Of a stretch of DNA of 7,833 bases, positions 1-5,322 are shown piece after piece. This DNA comes from Prevotellaceae bacterium UBA4336. Its GTDB lineage: Bacteria; Bacteroidota; Bacteroidia; Bacteroidales; Bacteroidaceae. Numbering within the stretch: position 1 is the first letter of the stretch; each line of letters starts with the position of its first letter. Under the pieces are notes generated by a model that saw only the letters and a list, made by a program, of their open reading frames with translations, searched no databases and was not told the DNA's origin. The stretch is taken from the NCBI GenBank assembly GCA_002394305.1, contig DGTM01000028.1, positions 1 through 7,833 on the forward strand. Direction: 5' to 3'. Made by a program: the position numbers and the translations under genes.

Positions 1-27
1 ACAAAAACATGAGACGAAAGAACAAAA
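1..27 (+). repeat. Truncated copy of a short A-rich repeat tail
   Basis: Bases 14-27 (ACGAAAGAACAAAA) are identical to bases 5920-5933 at the end of ruvC. The bases before them also align with the second copy (AAAAACA, then GA) with two mismatches and one single-base gap. The left edge may therefore be the end of a small dispersed repeat whose hairpin head lies outside the window. This is inferred from two copies only, and the low-complexity sequence weakens it. Confidence 0.35.
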
Positions 28-49
28 GGCGAAAAATCCCTCAAAAGTT

Positions 50-79
50 TTGTAATATCGCATATTCTATGTACCTTTG
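50..79 (+). promoter_or_regulatory. Bacteroidetes-type promoter
   Basis: TTG at 50-52 (in a TTTTG context) and TACCTTTG at 72-79 are separated by 19 nt, matching the Bacteroidetes primary sigma factor consensus (TTTG near -33, TAnnTTTG near -7). Transcription would start near 84-88. No long reading frame follows before the GT2 gene's own promoter at 297-304, so the product is either a small RNA or a long leader read through into the GT2 gene. Confidence 0.6.
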
Positions 80-84
80 CCCCC

Positions 85-216
85 GACAATGAGTCATTGA
101 AACAGGCTGGTGGCTCTGAGTCGGGAGTTCTTTGATAAGCAAATCACGGCAGAATGAGGAAATGAGAACCGTTGCCAGTTCGTAACCCTAATTTTTCTCA
201 ATCCTTGGAACTGACT
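85..216 (+). ncRNA. Possible small structured RNA or leader
   Basis: This gene-free stretch lies just downstream of a good promoter. Pairings visible by eye are CTGGTGGC (107-114) with GTTGCCAG (171-178), which needs three G-U pairs, enclosing GTTCT (127-131) with AGAAC (165-169). CAGTTC (176-181) can also pair with GAACTG (208-213), followed by a T-rich stretch that might end the transcript, though its loop is long. An alternative pairing is CCCGAC (82-87) with GTCGGG (120-125). I do not recognise a known RNA family. A regulatory leader of the GT2 gene, or no function, are equally possible. Confidence 0.22.
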
Positions 217-244
217 TTATTTACAAAAGGTTTGCGATTTCACC

Positions 245-252
245 CAAAGATA
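245..252 (-). promoter_or_regulatory. Possible minus-strand -7 element
   Basis: Read on the minus strand, the sequence is TATCTTTG, a full match to TAnnTTTG. No TTTG-like -33 element is visible about 19 nt upstream; the heptamer repeat lies there instead. If active, it would make a transcript antisense to the 85-216 region and leaving the left edge. The single short match gives low confidence. Confidence 0.2.
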
Positions 253-262
253 CGAAATAATT

Positions 263-290
263 ATGAATTATGAATTGTGAATTATGAATT
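263..290 (+). repeat. Four tandem heptamers (ATGAATT)
   Basis: Four perfectly phased 7-bp units occupy 263-269, 270-276, 277-283 and 284-290: ATGAATT, ATGAATT, GTGAATT, ATGAATT. The only variant base is G277. It creates the TTG (275-277) that serves as the -33 element of the GT2 promoter. A change in unit number downstream of this point would change the -33 to -7 spacing in steps of 7 nt. Similar AT-rich units occur in intergenic DNA of Bacteroidetes, so no function is proven. Confidence 0.85.
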
Positions 291-304
291 ATTTTGTACC
301 TTTG
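275..304 (+). promoter_or_regulatory. Promoter of the GT2 glycosyltransferase gene
   Basis: TTG at 275-277 and TACCTTTG at 297-304 lie 19 nt apart, the same spacing as at 50-79. The predicted transcription start is around 310-313, on or just before the ATG at 313. The mRNA would therefore be leaderless or nearly so. The core TGTACCTTTGYCCC is shared with the promoter at 72-79. Confidence 0.65.
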
Positions 305-312
305 TCCCTGCT

Positions 313-1194
313 ATGGAGCCGCTCATCTCTTTTGTCATTACATATCACAGCGAACCGGAGGCTTTCTTGTTGGCTTGTCTGGAGAGTGTTCGCGCGTTGC
401 ATCTCGCTGAAGGTGAGGCCGAGGTGATTATAGTGGACGACGGTAAGACCCTTGCAGACTTCCCTTTGCAGGGCGAGAGACTCATCCGTCAGGAGCAGGC
501 GGGACTCTCCGTGGCGCGCAACACAGGCATTGAAGCCTGCCGTGGGCGTTACATCCAGTTCATCGATGCCGACGACTGTCTCATCCCCGGTGCTTACGAA
601 GCAGTCCTTGAACAGCTGAGAGGGGAGCAGGCCGACGTCGTGATGTTCTGGATGACGAAACAATCGGCAACGGCGAGTCGGACGGACTGTCCCCCCATCC
701 TTTGGAGGGGCGGGGGGAGGCTGTTCCTCCTTCACCGTAACCTTCGTGCAGCGGCTTGGGGCTATGCGTTCCGGCGGAAGGTGTTGGGCGACCTGCGCTT
801 CCACCCAGGACTGCTGCACGAGGACGAGCTCTTCACGCCCCAGCTCATCCTACGGGCACAGATGCTTGTCGAAATCAAAGTGAAAGCCTACTTCTACCGC
901 CAGCATGCGGGCACCATCACCAGCACAAAGTCTTCGGCAAAGATTCAGAAACGGCTCGATGACATCCGCTTTATCATCAGTGCATTACGGAGTCTTGGGA
1001 ATCCTTTGCTCGAACGTCGCATCCGTCAGTTGACGGTCGACTACATGCAAAAGACCTGGACACTGACACACAGCTTCCGTGAGCTTCGTCGCCGCAGTCG
1101 CGAGCTTCGTCGGGAGGGCTTCTTGCCGCTTCCCGTCCGTTGCTATTCCCTGCGTTACTGGCTTGCAAGCCTCGTGTCCCGTGTCTTTTTGTGA
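313..1194 (+). CDS. Family 2 glycosyltransferase
   Basis: This 293-residue protein is a GT-A fold, family 2 glycosyltransferase that would transfer a sugar from a nucleotide-sugar donor, probably in the cytoplasm during capsule, exopolysaccharide or LPS assembly. The N-terminal strand ISFVITYH (5-12) begins the nucleotide-binding fold. VDDG (41-44) and the DxD-type metal site DADD (85-88) follow, with the usual SVARNTGI between them (66-73). HEDEL (169-173) contains the likely catalytic acid pair, and YRQHAGTIT (195-203) is typical of the family. No membrane segment is evident. The reading frame extends upstream to a GTG at 277, but that codon lies in the heptamer repeat upstream of the -7 element. 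ATG 313 is therefore chosen. Residues about 126-136 come from a GC-rich repeat inside the gene. The donor and acceptor cannot be deduced. No polysaccharide cluster is visible beside it. Confidence 0.88.
   Translation: MEPLISFVITYHSEPEAFLLACLESVRALHLAEGEAEVIIVDDGKTLADFPLQGERLIRQEQAGLSVARNTGIEACRGRYIQFIDADDCLIPGAYEAVLEQLRGEQADVVMFWMTKQSATASRTDCPPILWRGGGRLFLLHRNLRAAAWGYAFRRKVLGDLRFHPGLLHEDELFTPQLILRAQMLVEIKVKAYFYRQHAGTITSTKSSAKIQKRLDDIRFIISALRSLGNPLLERRIRQLTVDYMQKTWTLTHSFRELRRRSRELRREGFLPLPVRCYSLRYWLASLVSRVFL
690..720 (+). repeat. GC-rich palindromic repeat within the GT2 gene
   Basis: A run of six C (691-696) faces a run of six G (712-717) across a TTTGGA-containing centre, so the segment can form an imperfect hairpin. 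Its composition contrasts sharply with the flanking coding sequence. It encodes CPPILWRGGGR (residues about 126-136) in a variable loop between the DxD region and the HED motif, and the frame is kept. It resembles the short 'CCCTCC..TTTGGAGGGG.GGGGGAGG' sequences I recall from Bacteroidetes intergenic regions. No second copy is present in the window. Confidence 0.5.
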
Positions 1195-1222
1195 TGCAAC
1201 GCTGCGGGTGCTCTTCCTGTTT

Positions 1223-2191
1223 CTACCGTTTGAGAATCTTTTTGCCGTCGGTGATGAAGATACCCTTTTGGTGCTTGTTGTTCGTTATCCTGCGGCCTGA
1301 AAGGTCGTACATAAAGCCGTCTGCGGAGGTGTCTGAAGTGCTGAGCTGTCCCTGATTTCCCGTCGTTGGAGTGAAAACAGTCTCTTCGATGCCCGTGGGG
1401 GCTTCTGTCTGGGTAGCAGCCGGACCAAGATATTCAGCCTGGACTGTCTCGCGGAAGACATCGACACGAATGTGGTAGATGCCTTCCTGGCGAACGCTCC
1501 ATTTGTTGTCGCCCGAGCCGCCGGTGAGCAGTTGCGTGCTCTGCAGGATGTCTTCATCTTGCGTAAAGGGGTGCAGCACCTTAGGGTCCCAGGCGTTCTG
1601 TCCGTTGAACTTGAAGCGTCGCGGCTCGCCGAACTCGGGACGTTCGCGCAGCTCGCCCGTCCATTCCCAAGTGCAGACTTCGTTCTCGTTGCGGGTGAAG
1701 GGCAGGAATGTATAAGTCACCCATCCACATTCGGTTGCACCGCCTAAAATAAATAGTTCGTTCCACGGGCGGAAGAGCTCGCCCGTGAGGGTTTTGGCGC
1801 TCATGTCGATGGTGATGCGATAGACGTCCTCCGTGAGGGGAACAATCCATTCGCAGTTAGATGAGTCGCGCGTCATCGTAAAAGGAAGGGCTCCCGTCAC
1901 GGCGTAGGCGTTCTCGTAGGAGGGCTTGAGATAGCGCAGGGTGATGCCTTTCGGCACCTCCATGTTGCGAAAGCGCAGGGTTCCGCCCTCGATAAGGCGA
2001 CCTGTGTACTTGAATTTGTTGCCAGGGAAGGCCGTCAGTTCCTGTATGCCGCCCGGAACAGCGGTTCCCACTGCCCAGTAACGGTCTTCGGCCTTCGTCT
2101 GTTGGCCGCCAAGCAATGTCCAGACAAGCATCGCCAGAAGCATCCATCGCGCTTTACGATGAGTCTGCCGTATCTTCTTCATTAACTTCAT
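1223..2191 (-). CDS. Secreted SusE/SusF-like carbohydrate-binding protein
   Basis: This 322-residue exported protein probably binds glycan and works beside the GH31 enzyme encoded just upstream. A basic N-terminus and hydrophobic core (about 15-29) form a Sec signal peptide, with likely cleavage after TKA (32-34). There is no lipobox cysteine, unlike SusE and SusF themselves. Two beta-sandwich units follow: about 36-140 (starting RYWAVGTAVPGG) and about 143-255 (NELFILGGATECGW, then RRFKFNG and WDP). The pattern matches SusE/SusF starch-binding domains. After a linker, the C-terminus (294-322) has YDLSGRRI and KGIFITDGKKILKR, a tail common in Bacteroidales secreted proteins and similar to type IX-type sorting domains. 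ATG 2191 overlaps the GH31 stop as ATGA; a second ATG at 2182 is possible. A longer open frame up to 2605 is only an out-of-frame shadow of the GH31 gene. The exact ligand is unknown. Confidence 0.8.
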   Translation of the reverse strand: MKLMKKIRQTHRKARWMLLAMLVWTLLGGQQTKAEDRYWAVGTAVPGGIQELTAFPGNKFKYTGRLIEGGTLRFRNMEVPKGITLRYLKPSYENAYAVTGALPFTMTRDSSNCEWIVPLTEDVYRITIDMSAKTLTGELFRPWNELFILGGATECGWVTYTFLPFTRNENEVCTWEWTGELRERPEFGEPRRFKFNGQNAWDPKVLHPFTQDEDILQSTQLLTGGSGDNKWSVRQEGIYHIRVDVFRETVQAEYLGPAATQTEAPTGIEETVFTPTTGNQGQLSTSDTSADGFMYDLSGRRITNNKHQKGIFITDGKKILKR

Positions 2192-4731
2192 GGCTTCAGG
2201 ATTTTGCGTGTGAGGGTTTCCTTGCCAGCTTTGCAGGCGCAGATGTATTGTCCGGCTGGAAGCGAGGCAAGGCTGATGTGGCAGTTCTCGTCGGCGGGAT
2301 GACGCAGCAGCATCCATTGCTTGCCCTGCGTGTCGCAGACGGTGAGGGTGAAGTCCGACCTGCGGCTGCGGATGCGGAGCTGCTGGGCAGAGGCTTCGTA
2401 GTGCATGTCGAGGCTCTCGGCAAGTGTGCCCTGCAGGGCTGTCTCGTCCTCCTTGACGGTGACGACGGTCTGCTGGGAACAAGGTCGGGTGGGGATGTTG
2501 ACGGTGAGCCGTCGGAGTTGCTCGTCGTAGGTCCAGTCGTCTGTCTCTTCCCCGTCGATGCGGACACAGACGGGCTTCTCCATGCTGAAGAACACTGCTT
2601 GCCAAGCACGCTCCTGCAACATTCCGTCGAAGCTGCCGGTGCGGGCGCCGATGGTCAGCGTGGTACCTTCAGCCGAGTGTGTCTGTGCGAAGTGCGTCGT
2701 GGCGAACGCGCCGTCTTTGTAGGCTTCGCTGTCGCCCTGATCCTCGTAGAGACTGCCTTCGCCGTCTGCTCCCGGAATGACCCACAGGACAAGCGACGAT
2801 GGTTCGGCCTTCAGGTGCTGAAGCGATGGATTGCAGGGAATGATGCTGCCCATGCGAATGAAGCAGGGAATCTCGGAGAGGGCATAGCGGTCGGTGATGG
2901 TGCGGCCTCCGGCAAGCATGTGTCCGCGGCACAGGTCGTACCAAAGTCCGTCGGGAAGCCAGGTCTTGCGCTGGCTGGCACCGTCGGCATCCGATGGCAC
3001 AGAGATGGGCGAGCAGAGGATGTCGTCCCCGAAGAGGTATTCGTCCTCCACGGAGTAGGCAAGGTTTTCCTCCGGCCATTCGTAGTAGAGCGGCCGGCAG
3101 ATGGAGACGCCCGTGTCGTAGGCTTCCCGGGCTGCACTATAAATATAAGGTACGAGCGTGTAACGCAGGCGGAAGGCATCCCGTTGCAAGTCGAAGTTGG
3201 AGAACTTCCAGATGCGACGTTCGCAACCGCTTTGGCTGGAGCCGTGTGTGCGGAAGATGGGTTGGAAGACACAGAACTGCATCCACCGGAGCACCAGCTC
3301 GGGGTCGGTGCTGATGTTGTTGGGCTGCAGGTAGCCGCCGCCGTCGTGTCCCCAATAACCGAAGCAGACGTTGGCGGCGGTGGCCGTGACGTAGCTCTCG
3401 AACTGCAGGGTGCCGTAGGTGGCAAACGTGTCGCCCGAGAAGCCGATAGGGTAGCGGTGGCTGCCCATTCCGCCCCAGCGGTGGAAGATGACGGGACGGC
3501 GGTCCGTGCGGTTCAGACGCATGTCGTTGTAGAAGACGTGGTTGAGCCAGAACGTCTGCCCCAGGCCGCTGATGTATTTGCTGGTGAGGTCCTGCTGCCA
3601 GTCGATCCACCAGAAGTCGACGCCCTGCTTCTCGCGAACGCGCATGATGTTCTTGAAGAAGGTGCGGTAGAAGGTGGAGTCCTCCAGTTGCCACGGCACG
3701 GTGGTGACGCTGGCATCGAGACCCATGTCGGAACGAATCTTAGCGAAGTTGTCATCGCTGGAGCCAATGCCGTCAGCGGGATGCAAGTTGAGTGCCGTCT
3801 TTGTGTTGTGGGTGTGCATCCTGCTCAGCAGCGAGGCGGGACTGGGGAAGAGCGTCTTGTTCCACGTCCAGCCCGTCCAGGAGTTCTGATGCCAGTCGCA
3901 GTCAATCATGAGCACATCGTGCGGCACGTCTTTGTCCTCCATGTCGCGCAGAAGTTGCTGCACCTCGCTCTGCTTGTAAGCCTGGTACTTGCTGTACCAG
4001 TAGCCGAACATGTACTTGGGGGGCAGGGGCTGACGACCTGCAATGCGGACGTAGTCGCCCAAGGCGTCCTTGTACTGGTGGCCGTAGCCGAAGAAGTACC
4101 AGTCGATGGCGTTTGCGTCGACAGACTTACCGACCCAGGGAATACCGTCCACCTCGCTATCGAAGGGGAAACTGTGGCTGCCGTCGCCACGTTCTGCAGA
4201 GGGCGATTCGTCGAGGATGGCCCAGCCGTCGCGCGAGAGCAGACCTTTCTCCAGTGAAACACGATGTGTGTCGCCGATATTGCCGTCCAGGGTACGCTGT
4301 GTGCCAAGCAGGTTGAGGGCATCGTCCTTGCCCGGGTACCAGAGTATCTGTCGCCCGTTCATCCGGAAGGTGATGCCCAGCACCGTGCTGTTCTTGTGCT
4401 GGCGGTTGATTCTACTGCCCACCTTGTAACGCAGGGTGAGCGAGTCGGTCTGAATGGTGAGGTAGCCGCCCTCCTCGCTACAAGTGAAGTGGGGGACGGG
4501 TAGACGCCGGTTGACGACGGCAAACGTGGCACGGTCTTCGAAGGCCTTTGTCGTACTATACTGGATGCGTATCAACCTGGGGGTGAGTACCGTGAAGCGT
4601 GCCGCTCCGCTCACGACGACCGCTTCCTGCTCTGGCAGGGGATTCCACGCCTCGTCGGCAAAGGTGGAAATGGCAACAAAGAAGAGCAGCAAAAGGGCTC
4701 TTCCACGCCGAGCTCTGCTGAGGGCAGACAT
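2188..4731 (-). CDS. Secreted GH31 family glycoside hydrolase
   Basis: This 847-residue retaining alpha-glycosidase of family GH31 would release terminal alpha-linked sugars outside the cytoplasm. A signal peptide (basic residues 6-11, hydrophobic 12-20, cleavage likely after TFA, 23-25) is followed by an N-terminal beta-sandwich (about 27-235) and the catalytic barrel (about 236-540). Visible barrel motifs are GYWYSKYQ (243-250), VLMIDCDWH (273-281), FWWIDWQQD (373-381, likely nucleophile D377), HRWGGMGSHRYP (417-428) and FSGDT (431-435, likely acid/base D434). GHDGGG follows at 461-466. The distal domain has LYEDQGDSEAY (661-671). The last 65 or so residues (LRIRSRRSDFTLTVCD...SLPAGQYI...TRKILKP) look like a C-terminal sorting module. 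The gene starts 4 nt after the DUF1573 stop and overlaps the next gene by ATGA. The nucleophile context is WWIDWQQ rather than the WxDMNE of classical alpha-glucosidases. The substrate could be glucoside, galactoside or GalNAc. Confidence 0.93.
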   Translation of the reverse strand: MSALSRARRGRALLLLFFVAISTFADEAWNPLPEQEAVVVSGAARFTVLTPRLIRIQYSTTKAFEDRATFAVVNRRLPVPHFTCSEEGGYLTIQTDSLTLRYKVGSRINRQHKNSTVLGITFRMNGRQILWYPGKDDALNLLGTQRTLDGNIGDTHRVSLEKGLLSRDGWAILDESPSAERGDGSHSFPFDSEVDGIPWVGKSVDANAIDWYFFGYGHQYKDALGDYVRIAGRQPLPPKYMFGYWYSKYQAYKQSEVQQLLRDMEDKDVPHDVLMIDCDWHQNSWTGWTWNKTLFPSPASLLSRMHTHNTKTALNLHPADGIGSSDDNFAKIRSDMGLDASVTTVPWQLEDSTFYRTFFKNIMRVREKQGVDFWWIDWQQDLTSKYISGLGQTFWLNHVFYNDMRLNRTDRRPVIFHRWGGMGSHRYPIGFSGDTFATYGTLQFESYVTATAANVCFGYWGHDGGGYLQPNNISTDPELVLRWMQFCVFQPIFRTHGSSQSGCERRIWKFSNFDLQRDAFRLRYTLVPYIYSAAREAYDTGVSICRPLYYEWPEENLAYSVEDEYLFGDDILCSPISVPSDADGASQRKTWLPDGLWYDLCRGHMLAGGRTITDRYALSEIPCFIRMGSIIPCNPSLQHLKAEPSSLVLWVIPGADGEGSLYEDQGDSEAYKDGAFATTHFAQTHSAEGTTLTIGARTGSFDGMLQERAWQAVFFSMEKPVCVRIDGEETDDWTYDEQLRRLTVNIPTRPCSQQTVVTVKEDETALQGTLAESLDMHYEASAQQLRIRSRRSDFTLTVCDTQGKQWMLLRHPADENCHISLASLPAGQYICACKAGKETLTRKILKP

Positions 4732-4735
4732 AGGT

Positions 4736-5173
4736 CTATTCCATCATGCCTTCGATGGTGAGCCGCACCACCTCGTTCACGGCATTTGTACGCACCGTGA
4801 TGCTCTTCTGGAAGTGTCCGGGGAACTTGTCCTTGCCGTTGTACGTGACGTCGATGCTTCCCTTCTCTCCAGGCTTGATGGGCTCTTTTGTGTAAGTGGG
4901 AACGGTGCATCCGCAGCTGGCAAAGGCCTGGTGGATGATAAGGGGAGCCGTGCCGGTGTTCTTGAAGGCGAATGAGCAATGCACGACGGGCTCGTCCTTC
5001 GAAAACTTGCCGAAGTCGTGGCGCAGGGTGTCGAAGGTTATCTCTGCGTAGTTTTCGGCCTTCGTGGTAGCCACAGCCTCTACTTCGCTGACGTTGACTT
5101 TCTGTTTCTGTGTCTGTGCCTGCATCTGCACGCCGAAGCATGCAGCCAGGGCAAGGATGATGATTTTCTTCAT
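4736..5173 (-). CDS. DUF1573 exported protein
   Basis: This 145-residue protein belongs to the DUF1573 family, small exported Bacteroidetes proteins with an immunoglobulin-like fold and no established function. The signal peptide (MKKIIILALAACFGVQMQA) is likely cleaved after residue 19. The conserved core follows: FDFG-like HDFGKF (52-57), FAFKNTGTAPLII (68-80), the hallmark ASCGCTVP (85-92), and PGEKGSIDVTYN (101-112), ending in a beta-strand (SITVRTNA). ATG 5173 is chosen over an in-frame upstream ATG at 5215. It follows an AAAGGA sequence and the predicted transcription start near 5197, and it starts directly on the signal peptide. It is the first gene of the operon and is followed after 4 nt by GH31. 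A role as a periplasmic or surface partner of that enzyme is only inferred from position. Confidence 0.87.
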   Translation of the reverse strand: MKKIIILALAACFGVQMQAQTQKQKVNVSEVEAVATTKAENYAEITFDTLRHDFGKFSKDEPVVHCSFAFKNTGTAPLIIHQAFASCGCTVPTYTKEPIKPGEKGSIDVTYNGKDKFPGHFQKSITVRTNAVNEVVRLTIEGMME

Positions 5174-5203
5174 AGTCTGTTGTCCTTTATCACATTTCAC
5201 TTG

Positions 5204-5211
5204 CAAAGGTA
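5204..5211 (-). promoter_or_regulatory. Promoter (-7 element) of the DUF1573-GH31-SusF-like operon
   Basis: The minus strand reads TACCTTTG here, a full match to TAnnTTTG. The -33 region (about 5229-5233, GTTC) is weak. Transcription from about 5197 would give a leader of about 25 nt carrying AAAGGA upstream of ATG 5173. It is divergent from the ruvC promoter, about 75 nt away. No operator-like inverted repeat is obvious between them. Confidence 0.55.
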
Positions 5212-5285
5212 GCACATATTTTATAAAAGAACGCCCTTTGATTGCTTTTTTTCACACTAACGGCATGTTTTTGACAATTATTTCA

Positions 5286-5293
5286 TACTTTTG
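5286..5293 (+). promoter_or_regulatory. Promoter (-7 element) of the ruvC-ABC operon
   Basis: TACTTTTG matches TAnnTTTG. A well-spaced -33 TTTG is not present; the TTTTTG at 5268-5273 is too close (12 nt). The predicted start near 5300 gives a short leader of about 23 nt, without a clear Shine-Dalgarno sequence, ahead of ATG 5323. The following TTTGCACGC is also found at the promoter near 7784. Confidence 0.5.
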
Positions 5294-5322
5294 CACGCGA
5301 AATGTAATATCCAGCGGATACA

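Noticed and set aside
85..216. Cobalamin or other known riboswitch upstream of the GT2 gene
   Set aside because: The conserved core sequences of riboswitches that I can recall are not present on either strand, so only an unnamed candidate RNA is listed.
277..312. GTG start for the glycosyltransferase at 277
   Set aside because: The GTG falls in the heptamer repeat and upstream of the TACCTTTG promoter element; the family homology begins at ATG 313.
289..819. 176-codon minus-strand frame opposite the GT2 gene
   Set aside because: It is a shadow of a well-supported GT2 gene, with no recognisable motifs and no upstream signals.
2192..2605. N-terminal extension of 138 residues on the SusE/SusF-like protein
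   Set aside because: This part is an out-of-frame reading of the GH31 gene, rich in Arg, Pro and His. A proper signal peptide begins at ATG 2191 (or 2182), which also makes the ATGA overlap.
2116..4257. Open plus-strand frame of 713 codons opposite the GH31 gene
   Set aside because: It is exactly antisense to a gene with clear GH31 motifs. Its product is rich in Val, Gly, Ala, Glu and Asp with no recognisable domain, as expected for the mirror of a GC-rich coding frame. No promoter or ribosome-binding site precedes it.
5174..5215. Upstream ATG (5215) for the DUF1573 protein
   Set aside because: It would place 14 residues before a standard signal peptide and start upstream of the predicted transcription start near 5197.
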